Both the position numbers and the translations under genes were made by a program. From NCBI GenBank assembly GCA_934045905.1, contig OW203765.1:27747997-27811996 (forward strand): DNA of 64,000 nucleotides, written 5' to 3'. Origin of the DNA: Leuctra nigra (lineage: Eukaryota > Arthropoda > Insecta > Plecoptera > Leuctridae). The notes under the pieces were generated by a model. The model saw only the letters and a list, made by a program, of their open reading frames with translations, had not been told where the DNA came from and did no database searches. How positions within the stretch are numbered: the first letter of the stretch is position 1; each line of letters opens with the position of its first letter. Positions 22,237 through 32,151 of this stretch are shown here, piece after piece.

Positions 22237-24744
22237 ATGATTATTTTCCGCCTCAGAATGTCTGTAAAACCGATGACAACCACGCCGCATAACGGCGCCG
22301 CCGCCGACGTCTGGTTCAGCAGTGCAGCGAGAGTGGACGCCGCCAGCGACGAGGATGTCGTCAAGAACTCCGACCTCCACCTCGACGACGTCTCCACCAG
22401 CGCCCTCCCTCTGTTCTACGCGATGAAGACGCTCGGCCTCCTCGGCATGGGGGCGACGAAGTCCAACAATCGCGTCAAATACCAAACATCGCGCGTCGGC
22501 TCCGTCTACAGCACCGTAGTCGTCCTTCTTTTACTTATCGGCGGCGTTCAATTCTGGTCGGAAAATGTTAAAGATGAAGATTATCTGAAAGAAAAATTAT
22601 ATATGAAGATGCTGTTATTCTTTCAGTTTTGGTCCCGCGTTGTTTTGGCTCTTATTTGTATCATGAATGGACAACGTCAAAAGAGGATCATCTTTTGTTT
22701 TGAGCGTTGGCACAAGATTGACATGGCAATGAAACGTCTTGATATTAAAATACCGCACAGGAAAAACTGTCTATTCTTGATCATCATCCTTTTAGCTGGA
22801 ATGATCATATTGGCTTGTCTTGTAGCTTTCATGTATATGACAACGTCATATGCGTTACGTTCATCGGACGTGAAAGATGTTGTGGAGGTAGCAATACTCT
22901 TTTTCCCTCGGTTAATGAATGTATTCTACATATGTTTCGTCGTCGCCGCCGTCCTCGCCGTGTACCAGCGACTGCGCCTCCTCAACGCGCACCTCATGGA
23001 GTGCCACGTCGACGTCGCCGTCGTGCGAGCGTCGGCGTCGATTCAGGCGTCGATCTGTGACGTCGCTGCGATGTCTAGTGATTTGTTTTCGATGCATTTT
23101 CTTTTCTCGACCGTCACGTATTTTGTAGATATTTTACTTTTCATGTCTATTTGCGCTCGGATGACTTTGGATGAACATGTACCAAACTCATTTGTTGATG
23201 TTATGTTTACACTCTTTGGGGTTGTTTGGTTGTCGGCGTTGACTCTAATTGTTTGTGCGTCATGTCAGTACGCAGTTGATGAGGTGAGCCAGTGAACAAA
23301 TTAATCTCTTTTTAAAATCACCACACAATTTTGACAAATGTATCTATACTTATTTCATTTATTTTATCAATTTTCCAACAACGATTAAATGTTTACACAA
23401 ATGGCGTCAATGTAAGTGATAGGATTTCAAAAAATAATAGTAGGTATATTTTAATAACTTTACAAAACATCTGTTCTACCTACACTCCAAAAATGTGGAT
23501 AACTGATTTTTAATCGATCTCATGAATTGGAACGTTTTTCAGGCGAAGAAAACTGGAGATGTTGTGCACAAGAACTTGCGGAAAGCGAAGAATAAAGCTG
23601 TCAGAAATGAGGTAAGCAACAGAAAATTATATATTAAACATACATGTTTATGTTCTCGATAAACGAACGTGAATTTTGTGATAGTCGTCTTGATCTTTAC
23701 TTCATGTTCAAATCTGAATAAACAAGTCGAACACGTTTCAAGAGAGAAATAATAATATTTTTGAGTTCTCTCTTTTCAGGGTCCATTTATCATTACAATC
23801 TGTTTTTCCACCTGAATATAGTATAGGTATTCGATGTTACATTAATGCGAGATTTACTATATTAAATACGACGGACTAGACAAAGCCAGGGTAACGTTTC
23901 TATTGACAGCTCCGATCATGCGAAATAAAACTTGATGAGACTTTGCCTTTGTCATCTTTGATCAGCTCATTTAAACACCTAAGTATTCTTTATCATATTT
24001 CTTCTCGTTGTTCCACAGCTGATGAACTTCTCCAATCAACTGCTTCATCAGAACATCGCTTTCACAGCTGGAGGATTCTTCAACATGGATCTTGCTCTGG
24101 CTTACAACGTAAGTTGCATTCAACATTGGTATTTGATAATGTGTTCCCTTTCAACTTTTCACAAAACCATTAAGCCATTAGTATAGGATTAATTGAGAAA
24201 TGTAAGAAAATATGTAAAAAAAAATTGTATTACGTGTAAAAACAAAAAACAATGCAAAAAAATGCACGGAACATGTTGGGTGAGTGGTTAACGCTCTGAA
24301 CTAGTATTCCGGAGGCCCGGGTTCGATTCCCGCGGCCGTCCTTCCTAACTGTTTTTTTTTCTTGGTTTTTCATCAGTCGGCAGGCAAATGCTGGGAAGGT
24401 ACCCTACTAATAGGCCACTACCGCCTCCTTCCCACCTTCCATCCTTACCTACTCTTCACCATCATCTCCCAATCATCCTCATAATCATTCATCCGTCGCC
24501 ATTAGCCTCGCTGCAGAACAGTGCGACGTTAAGCCCCAGACAAAAAACAAAAAAATTGCTTCCCGCTTCCTGACTTAGCGAGCCAATGCTGGGAAGGTTC
24601 CCTATCATAGTCCACGACTTGTTCTCACCATCTCATTGTATTTACCAGATGGTGGGCGCCCTCACAACTTATACCATCATCCTAGCGCAGAGTTCAACCA
24701 AGGAGATACATACCGAGACAACTAGCACGACAGCAATGGCGTGA
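22237..24744 (+). CDS. Gustatory receptor, four exons
   Basis: Exons 22237-23283, 23543-23611, 24019-24108 and 24649-24744 give about 433 residues, normal for insect gustatory receptors. All three introns are phase 0 with clear sites: GATGAG|GTGAGC, TTTTTCAG|GCG, AATGAG|GTAAGC, TTCCACAG|CTG, TACAAC|GTAAGT and TTTACCAG|ATG. Exon 1 carries about six hydrophobic segments (e.g. STVVVLLLLIGGVQFW, LFLIIILLAGMIILACLVAF, FYICFVVAAVLAVY). The C-terminus reads AGGFFNMDLALAYN, then MVGALTTYTIILAQ, the TY-x5-Q signature of Gr proteins. Three phase-0 introns near the 3' end are the ancestral chemoreceptor pattern. Inverted seven-TM topology and ligand-gated cation channel activity in taste neurons are family knowledge; the ligand cannot be told. 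The first ATG (22237) or the ATG at 22258 may start translation; the frame is open further upstream through a repeat remnant. GC-rich codon patches (22270-22530, 22940-23060) alternate with AT-rich ones. Confidence 0.88.
24266..24556 (+). mobile_element. tRNA-derived SINE in the last intron of the gustatory receptor gene
   Basis: An A-box-like TGAGTGGTTAACGCTC is followed about 35 nt later by a B box, GGTTCGATTCCC. This is the RNA polymerase III promoter spacing of tRNA-derived SINEs. The body ends 'cgacgttaagccccagac' and an A-rich tail. A second partial copy of the body ('aatgctgggaaggt.cccta') follows at about 24560-24625. Confidence 0.8.
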
Positions 24745-25444
24745 GCAGGAGCTATAAACAATGTTACAAATGACGGCCACTGATAGCTCAATGTATAGGT
24801 ACCGAGTTTATTTATTGGAGGCAGACATTTAATCGCGTTGAATAGATTTTAATCTGGTTGATAATTTGCACTTGATTTGTAAATACTTCGTGACAGAAAC
24901 AATTTATTAATCTAGAACCGCTATTCAATAGTTCTTTGTGTACCTAATTTAAAAATGAGTCACGATAAAAATGTGAAGAGACATACTTGATTATAGATTT
25001 TATTTTCAAAATAATTGTAATTATTTTATATCCATCTTTTGAAAACTTGTTACACAATAATATAAGTATTGAGTTTGACAATCATCTAAAGGTACAGACG
25101 AGTAGGAACTAAATTTGCAAGGGGAGGGAATAATATTGCAAAATGAGCTTGAGCTGCAGATATGGCTACGAAGACAATGGGGGGGGGGGGGGGGGGGTCT
25201 GGGGGAGGACCTCCTAGAGAAATCAGGATCCGGGGCGCACGACCCCAGAATTTTTTTCAATTTCAGACGGAGGGGGGGGGGGGGGGGGTATTTCCCCCAT
25301 CCTCTTCCCCCCCCTTTCATAAGCGCCTGGATAGGTAGAATTCAATTACGATATTTCGTAAAAGTTAAGATTGAGCATATATTCAATCGTGGCTTAGATC
25401 GTGATGAGCATAATATTTACCTAATCAAGTTGGTATTTGATAAT

Positions 25445-25499
25445 ACTACTCAGGTGCACCCCGTCGGCCAACATGGCCGACGGGGTGCACCTGAGTAGT
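25445..25499. promoter_or_regulatory. Perfect 25-bp inverted repeat around the ORF1 start codon
   Basis: Left arm 25445-25469 (ACTACTCAGG...GTCGGCC), loop AACAT at 25470-25474, right arm 25475-25499, an exact inverse complement. The ORF1 ATG is 25473-25475, so A and T are in the loop and G closes the stem. In RNA this gives a very stable GC-rich hairpin at the initiation site. Its role is unknown. Confidence 0.9.
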
Positions 25500-26660
25500 T
25501 TTTCAGTGGAGTTAAATCAGTTAAAAAAGTGTGAATTACAAGAAGAGCTAAGGAAGAGAGGCGCAAATAAAGTAAGTGGGAACAAACCCGCACTTATAAC
25601 TAAGTTGTTGGAGTTGGAGCTTGAGAATAATAAAGAAGAGAGTGAAATAAACATTGACCACTGTATTGGTATGGATACGGGTAGCCGCAGGGACCTAGAT
25701 GAAAGAAGCGAGCTTAGTGTAGAAAACTCCTTGTTGAGAAGGTTATTAGAAGAAAAAGACAAAAGATTAAAGGCACTGGAAGAAATAAACATACTCTTGA
25801 AGGAAAAAGTAAATGATTATGAGGGAAAAATGAAGAAATGTAAAATCACAGAGGTGGTGGTAAGGCAAGCAGTTGAGGGCACGGCCGACAGGTGGCAGGC
25901 AGGAGGCGAAGGCGAAGACGAAGACAAATCCACCCACCGTCTCTACAGCCAGATGGCAGGAGCGGAGACAAAGACAGGGGCGGAAACAACGACACAAAGA
26001 GGCGCGGTCCCATTCAAAACAAGTCCGAGGACAGCGGAAGAAAATGAAGAATATTACCGCAGAATATTAGAAGGAGGCAAGAAGCAACGAGAACCCCCTA
26101 TCTTCCCGACGCTATATCGAGAAGAGAATGTCCTCGTTATTGGTGACTCAATGATAAGAAGAGCAGGAGCAGTGTGTAGAGAAAAGGGATGCGAAGTTAA
26201 GGTGTATCCAGGGATCCGTGTTGAAGAGTTGAAGAAGAAGCTCGTGGACCGGGATGAAGAACTGCCAGCTCCTAAAGTAGTGGTAGTGCACGTAGGCACA
26301 AACAATATTAAAAATAAGAACAGAAGGCATCTTATGAGTGAAATGGAAGAATTGCTTGAGGCGGGACGAGTGAAATATGAACATGCGAAGTGGGTGATCA
26401 ATGGAATAGTGTATAGAGACGATGTGTGGGCAAGCACTGTGGACAAGTTGAATGACAGTTTAGTGTGGCTGTGTAAACAGAAGGGTGTGACTTATTTTGA
26501 CCCGAACTCAGTCATTTCGGGGGATGAAGCCGCCGAGGACGGGGTGCACTTAAATCCTAGGGGGGGGTTATTCCTAGGACAGGCGATCCTAGACTCAATT
26601 GACAAGGAACTTACGTCAATGGCAGTAGATGATGCAGAAAGCCAGGAAAACTTACCGTAG
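25473..26660 (+). CDS. Retrotransposon ORF1 protein, SAP and SGNH-hydrolase-like
   Basis: 395 residues from the ATG at the hairpin loop; the frame is open upstream but only with TTG. Residues ~8-45 (LKKCELQEELRKRG...NKPALITKLLEL) match the SAP nucleic-acid-binding fold. Residues ~75-120 form a charged coiled coil. From ~220 there is an SGNH/GDSL esterase-like domain: VLVIGDSM (Ser ~226), VVVHVGTNN (~275-278) and DGVHLNP (Asp ~356, His ~359). These supply the Ser, Gly/Asn and Asp-x-x-His blocks. Esterase-type ORF1 proteins are known in CR1-group LINEs, where they form RNPs with element RNA. The SAP fusion at the N-terminus is the less usual part. Confidence 0.85.
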   Translation: MADGVHLSSFSVELNQLKKCELQEELRKRGANKVSGNKPALITKLLELELENNKEESEINIDHCIGMDTGSRRDLDERSELSVENSLLRRLLEEKDKRLKALEEINILLKEKVNDYEGKMKKCKITEVVVRQAVEGTADRWQAGGEGEDEDKSTHRLYSQMAGAETKTGAETTTQRGAVPFKTSPRTAEENEEYYRRILEGGKKQREPPIFPTLYREENVLVIGDSMIRRAGAVCREKGCEVKVYPGIRVEELKKKLVDRDEELPAPKVVVVHVGTNNIKNKNRRHLMSEMEELLEAGRVKYEHAKWVINGIVYRDDVWASTVDKLNDSLVWLCKQKGVTYFDPNSVISGDEAAEDGVHLNPRGGLFLGQAILDSIDKELTSMAVDDAESQENLP

Positions 26661-26740
26661 GAGGGGGAAATATAGAATATTGCATTAAAAATATATGTAC
26701 TTTAAATAATAATAATATTAATAAAATTAGATTCCTCCAA

Positions 26741-29683
26741 ATGAATTGCCGTAGCCTGAGAACCCAAGAGAAGGTCAGGCAGTTTTCAGATATGATAGAC
26801 ATATATGATCCGGACATTTTCATAGCGACCGAAACATGGATAAATAAAGAATTCGAGGATAATGAAGTATTCCCCACAGAGTACAATGTTTTTAGGAAAG
26901 ATAGAAACACTAATACATGGGGTGGTGGGGTTGCCATCGGTGTTAAGAAACATTATGAAGCTCTAGAAGTCTGGAGAGGGCAAGGAGAGGAAGTGTTAGC
27001 AATAAGAGTCGGATTGGGAAAAAAGAAGATTCCAGTGATTGTAATCGGAGCCTATAGAACCCCGAATAATGATTATTCGGCCGTACAAAGCATCACGGAT
27101 TTTGTTACAAGAGACAACATGAAATTTAGAAACATGATTATTGGAGGGGACCTTAACTTACCAGACGTAGAGTGGGAGATAGTTGCAGACAAGGGAGGAA
27201 TTGCTCAGGAAATGGTCTCAACTTTGATGAGGGAAGGGGGGTTGGAGCAGGTTGTCAGGGAAGGGACAAGGGGAGCAAAAGTGCTGGATGTGTTCCTTAT
27301 AAGGTCACTTGAGATAAGAGAGGTAGAAGTAGTGGGAGGAATCAGTGACCACAGAGGGGTAGTGATGGAAGTAAATATAAATAGGACGAAAGAAGACTGC
27401 AGGGGAAAAGTGTCGTGGCAGTACGCGAAAGCAGACAAAGAGGGGATGGGTAAATTTCTTAGAGATAAATTCGAGGGTTGGGCTTCAAAAGGAGAAAGCG
27501 TAGAAGAGATATGGACAAACTTCAAGGAAATTGTTGAAGAAAGTAAGGCTTTCATTCCATTTAAAAAGTTACCCAAGAGCCCCGACCCAGAATATTTCAC
27601 TAAAGACTTGAAAAAACTAAAGATCAGATGTAGGAAGCTATACAAGAATAGGAATAAGAATATGAATTCAAAAGAATTATTTAAAAAGGTAGCTAAAGAA
27701 CTGAAAGATGAGAAAAAGATCGCTCAAGATAAATTCATTGAAAAGTTATTAGATATTGATGAAAAACATGAAAATATACAGCAGGCTAGCAACAAATTCT
27801 ACAGTTATTTAAGAAAGAGGAGTGGGAAAGGAAAAGAAATACCCGAACTTGTATCACAAATAACGAGAGAATCAAGTGTAACTAGCAAAGAAAAGGCGGA
27901 AACTTTGAATGAATATTATGCGAGTGTTTTTACAACAGAGGAAAACATTACAGATGGGGCAATAAGAGAGGAGTTTTTAGAAAGAGTCCCATTTACAATG
28001 ACCGACAAAGACATTTTCAAGGCCATCAGAGGAACTAAAGCTCATAAAGCTGCAGGAGAGGACGGAATTACAATAGATTACCTTAAATTACAACCGCAAT
28101 CAATAGTTCCGTATCTCCGAGTCATGTTCAACATATCAATTAACAATGGCAAGCTTCCTCTTGACTGGAAGAGAGCTCTGGTAATACCTATTCATAAAGC
28201 CGGAAGCAAAGCAGAAGTTAAAAATTATAGACCAGTCAGCCTCACCGCAGTTATTTGCAAAATTTTTGAGAAGCTGCTAAGTAAATATATCAGGACATTT
28301 TGTGAAGGAGCAGGTATATTTAGTGATAGCCAACACGGATTTAGAGAGGGGTATTCCTGTGAATCCCAACTAACCTCATTAGTACAGGATCTCTCAGACA
28401 ATATGGAAAGAAATATTATAACAGACGCAATTTTTATAGATCTTAGTAAAGCATTTGATTCAATCGGACACAGAGGAATTATAAGGGAATTACAGAGATT
28501 ACCGCTGGATTTGAGGGTTCTGGTATGGGTAGAGGAATTTTTGAGGGACAGAAAACAGAAAGTTAAAGTGGAGGAGGCCCTCTCCGAGGAAATCTCAGTA
28601 ACGTCGGGGGTCCCACAGGGGAGTGTTCTGGGCCCATTGTTATTTATTTTGTACATTAATAGAATACCGGATGGTATATCTAGTAAAATAAGGCTTTTTG
28701 CAGATGATTGTGTGATATATAGATCTATTGTGGACGAAGAAAGCAGGATACAGCTCCAACGAGACATTAATAAACTGTACGATAAGCTCACAGTACTTGG
28801 ATTCAATGTAAATAAAGATAAAAGTCAATTATTATCAATAAGGAGAGGAAGTACATCAGAAGAAAATTATCATTATAAAATAGGTGCTTCAGTTATAAAT
28901 ATAGAGAGTAATGTTAAATATTTAGGGCTAATAATAGATTCAAAATTAAGCTGGACCGAGCAAATAAACAAGGTAGTTAACAATGGATTTAGAAGGTTAC
29001 ACTTTGTTATGAGAATATTAAAAAAGAGTAGTAAGAGAGCCAAGACTAAGGCATATACCACATTAGTGCGGCCCTTATTAGAATATGCGGCAGATATATG
29101 GGATCCGTCGAAGGTAGGAGACGTACTAAAGGTAGAACAGATACAGAGAAGGGCAGCAAAGTTTGTAACTGGGGAGAGAATTGTAAGAAAGAAAGTGCTA
29201 AAAAAGAATGTGAAAGATCTAAAGGTTGTAGAGCTGAGAGCAGCACTAGAAAGGTTGAACGTTAAACCAGTGGGAAACAAAGAGAGTATGAAAAATTGTT
29301 TACTAAATGTTTTAGAGGGAAGAGGATTAGTGGACGGAGAGATTGAGGTAACACAGTATAACTATACGAGTGTAACAAACTTGGTAAAGAGCCTAAATTG
29401 GGAACCACTCAAAGAAAGAAGAAGAATATCTAGACTAACAAAAATTTACCGAGCAGTCACTGGGTTAAAGCCATGGAAGGAGCTAGAAGATAGGATACGA
29501 CCCGATGTATATAGAGGGAGGAATGACCATAGGTGGAAAATATTTCGAGAGGGTTTTAAATCTAAATATGGAAGCAATTCAACAATTGGACGAGGAATTG
29601 TGGAGTGGAATAGGTTGACGGGAGTACTTTCTGATGAAATGCCAACTAGCGTAAGAGAATTTAGGCATGCTATTAGTATGTAA
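26741..29683 (+). CDS. Retrotransposon ORF2: endonuclease and reverse transcriptase
   Basis: 980 residues, uninterrupted. Residues 1-220 are an APE-type endonuclease: MNCRSLRTQEKV, FIATETW, GGDLNLPDVEW and GISDHRGV (catalytic Asp-His). Residues ~430-700 are reverse transcriptase: DWKRALVIPIHKAGSK, NYRPVSLT, DAIFIDLSKAFDSI, SGVPQGSVLGPLLF and LFADDCVIY (FADD as the catalytic pair, ~653). The C-terminal ~250 residues are a LINE 'thumb' with KYLGLIID and LLEYAADIWDP. No RNase H domain. It should nick genomic DNA and reverse-transcribe the element RNA at the nick. No premature stop, so recently active or still active. Confidence 0.95.
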   Translation: MNCRSLRTQEKVRQFSDMIDIYDPDIFIATETWINKEFEDNEVFPTEYNVFRKDRNTNTWGGGVAIGVKKHYEALEVWRGQGEEVLAIRVGLGKKKIPVIVIGAYRTPNNDYSAVQSITDFVTRDNMKFRNMIIGGDLNLPDVEWEIVADKGGIAQEMVSTLMREGGLEQVVREGTRGAKVLDVFLIRSLEIREVEVVGGISDHRGVVMEVNINRTKEDCRGKVSWQYAKADKEGMGKFLRDKFEGWASKGESVEEIWTNFKEIVEESKAFIPFKKLPKSPDPEYFTKDLKKLKIRCRKLYKNRNKNMNSKELFKKVAKELKDEKKIAQDKFIEKLLDIDEKHENIQQASNKFYSYLRKRSGKGKEIPELVSQITRESSVTSKEKAETLNEYYASVFTTEENITDGAIREEFLERVPFTMTDKDIFKAIRGTKAHKAAGEDGITIDYLKLQPQSIVPYLRVMFNISINNGKLPLDWKRALVIPIHKAGSKAEVKNYRPVSLTAVICKIFEKLLSKYIRTFCEGAGIFSDSQHGFREGYSCESQLTSLVQDLSDNMERNIITDAIFIDLSKAFDSIGHRGIIRELQRLPLDLRVLVWVEEFLRDRKQKVKVEEALSEEISVTSGVPQGSVLGPLLFILYINRIPDGISSKIRLFADDCVIYRSIVDEESRIQLQRDINKLYDKLTVLGFNVNKDKSQLLSIRRGSTSEENYHYKIGASVINIESNVKYLGLIIDSKLSWTEQINKVVNNGFRRLHFVMRILKKSSKRAKTKAYTTLVRPLLEYAADIWDPSKVGDVLKVEQIQRRAAKFVTGERIVRKKVLKKNVKDLKVVELRAALERLNVKPVGNKESMKNCLLNVLEGRGLVDGEIEVTQYNYTSVTNLVKSLNWEPLKERRRISRLTKIYRAVTGLKPWKELEDRIRPDVYRGRNDHRWKIFREGFKSKYGSNSTIGRGIVEWNRLTGVLSDEMPTSVREFRHAISM

Positions 29684-29828
29684 GTCCTGTAGATTGTAAT
29701 TGTAACATTACTTTAATCTTAGACCTTAAAGAAACAATAATTCGTAACTTCTTAGAAATAGCTTACTCAGACACCGTGTACACTGTATGCAAATCTGTTT
29801 TAATAAAGATAATAATAAATAATTATAT

Positions 29829-31342
29829 TCCACACACAACGTTCTTGACATCTTTTAGTCCTTGGTAGGTTGATGGTCAATTCCGCATATATTATCTAAG
29901 CATGGAGGTAAGAAGTTCTTACCTCTATGATCTTAGCTAATGCATTTGACTGATCTATTTAATATTTACAAATATAATTAATAATAAACACTTTCCTAAA
30001 AAAAAAAAAGAGTAGTACCTTAGTACCTACTAATAAAATACCTACTTCCAATTTACAATGCCATGTTATTTTATACTACTACCTACCTAGTGCCTAATGT
30101 GTGTTATTACTTATTATTATTACTTTGTATAGAAATAAATTTCATATCCTACATATAATATCAAGCAAGCAGATTTCTCATGTGATACATGAATGTGTGA
30201 AAAAAAAACTGATAAGTATTGAATTGGAAAACAAGAATGAATTATTGGTTGGAATAAAGACTATACAGAATTGCTACATTTTGTAAATATCTTTTATTTT
30301 GAGCAATACAATTCTTTTTCTCTCTAATATCCATTATTACAAAAATTAAGATTGGGCAGTACCTACTGAACAAAATAAATGCCATCAACATCGACAGAGT
30401 ATAATTCATAATCCATCCCTGCACAGTCAGTGATTGTATTTCAATCCAAAACAAAGGGTAAATCATAGAAAATCTGTTCTTATTCCACTTTGCAAGACAT
30501 TGAAATTAAATGACAGTAATACGAAGTTCAACAATCAATTCATATGGGATGGACATTGTCTGCATGACAAAAGTAAAAAAGAACAAGAATACAGCACATG
30601 AGTGGAAATGTAAAATCTTATCAATTAACTTGAAGTCTCGTGTTTCATATTTAAAACTTCATCAAACACTAAACACCTACAAAACCATATAATTCACCAT
30701 GTTTTCAGTTTTGAATTAAAACAAAATTAAATGTTTCTGATGTATAAAATGCTGACGTTAAAGATTGGGAACTTTACTCACGTCATCAAACTCGTTTCAA
30801 ATTAAATAAATAAATTTACTTACAATGGCAAGGGATACTGTACGGCAAATAAGTATAACTGAATACATGACTTTGTTTACATAGGAAAATAATACAAAAA
30901 TTACAATACGATTAGGTAATTAAGTAACAAAATATGGCATTACACAACACTCTTGTAAGTAGAATTTTTAGTTCTAAAAATCCAATAAAACTGGATTACA
31001 AAAAAACCTACGAATATACCACACATATGTGACCCTCTAAAGAACCGACGTCAATTCATTCCTATTATATTATGAGTCACCGTAAAAAAACTTACCTATA
31101 GATTTTGATGCAAATCAAACACAAAACAGAACACACAACAGACAATGTGACGATTTCAGAGATTAAGGCACGGCAGGGCAGTAACAAATTTGGCATGATT
31201 TTTGACTAACTAGTGTCCTCCCATCAGTATATAGGTACCAAGGCCTTTTACGAGATCTCCAGCTGAGTTATTAAGACTTCTAGTCAAGAAAATATTTTAT
31301 ATCAAAATAGTCTTGATTCAACTTTTTCAGATACGATTCAAA
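29829..31342. other. Gene-free AT-rich spacer
   Basis: Between the retrotransposon and the MITE at 31343. No coding exon, RNA gene or convincing repeat beyond A/T-rich microsatellite. Short frames at 30101, 30242 and 30510 lack codon structure or splice signals. Confidence 0.6.
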
Positions 31343-31562
31343 TGTACACTTGAACAAATAATAAACTGTACCTCGAAAGAAAAGGATTGTCTGATAAAGG
31401 TTTGATGGCATCGTCCCATAAAGTCTGTGCTAATGCATTATCTAACTCTAGTAGGTGAGCACTGATTTCATTGATAATATAACAAAGGTTGATTGTCAAG
31501 GAACCTGACCAGCAGCCAATCCGTTTTGTGAAAAGTAACGTTTTTATTGGTTTGAGTGTACA
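31343..31562. mobile_element. TGTACACT-family MITE, copy 4
   Basis: TGTACACTTGAACAAAT at the left and ATTGGTTTGAGTGTACA at the right around the family core ('ctctagtaggtgagca', 'gaacctgaccagcagccaatccg'). Confidence 0.7.
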
Positions 31563-31766
31563 TACCTAACAATTAAAAAAAAATCTCTAATCTTTAAAAT
31601 AAGTTGACTTTAAATGAATTTTTATGATCTTTCCATAATAGGTACAATTTAATTTTTTAAAACCTCACTGGTTGTGTACCTACGTAACTGTCATTCACTT
31701 CTAACTTCTAAGTAATGCATCTAACTGGCATTTAAAACCTTGGTTATTAAAAAACAAAATTTACAT

Positions 31767-32022
31767 CAATAGGTCATTTAAGAAAGTCAAAGCGCATGCG
31801 ATAAAGCCTGGCAGGTCCACAGCCGTCTAGTGTTTAGTGACTAGTGTCTGTTTACTGTTTAGTGTCTGTCATATATTTACGTGTTGTTTTCGAGAAGGCT
31901 GTGGGTGAGGTGACGTCATGCCGAGTCCTTTGAAGTGCGCACTGCGCATGCGTTTAAGCCTGATAACATTAGTACCACACCTCACCAACAGATGTATCTT
32001 TACTTTCTTAAATGGCCTATTG
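31767..32022. mobile_element. MITE with CAATAGGYCATTTAAGAAAGT ends
   Basis: Left CAATAGGTCATTTAAGAAAG, right inverse CTTTCTTAAATGGCCTATTG. The interior holds two inverted 'gcgcatgcg' blocks and tandem 'agtgtctgtttactgttt' short repeats. It ends ~130 bp past the stop of the PLD gene, so may fall within that gene's 3' UTR or terminator region. Confidence 0.75.
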
Positions 32023-32151
32023 TAAAATCCAGAATTCATAAAACTCACAAGAAGCATAAAAGAGTACATATTCCCTCAATTAGGCAGTGGAATATCAATT
32101 CAATAATCAGTCACAGTTAAAATGTGTTACCAAATTTTCCACAAAAATCCT

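Larger units (their letters stand above)
25445..29828 (+). mobile_element. Intact non-LTR retrotransposon (CR1/L2-like)
   Basis: Two intact ORFs in order, ORF1 (25473-26660) and ORF2 (26741-29683), 80 nt apart, no LTRs. A 3' UTR of ~145 bp ends 'ttttaataaagataataataaat', a polyadenylation signal plus short ATA-type tail. An SGNH-type ORF1, an endonuclease-RT ORF2 and no RNase H are typical of the CR1/L2/Jockey side of LINEs. The 5' boundary is uncertain: it may be the inverted repeat at 25445 or lie up to ~400 bp earlier. No target site duplication was confirmed. Confidence 0.85.

Noticed and set aside
24266..24350. A functional tRNA gene
   Set aside because: A and B boxes are present but the cloverleaf arms do not pair properly and a SINE body follows.
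25437..25472. LINE ORF1 start at 25437
   Set aside because: The codon is TTG; the first ATG in frame is 25473.
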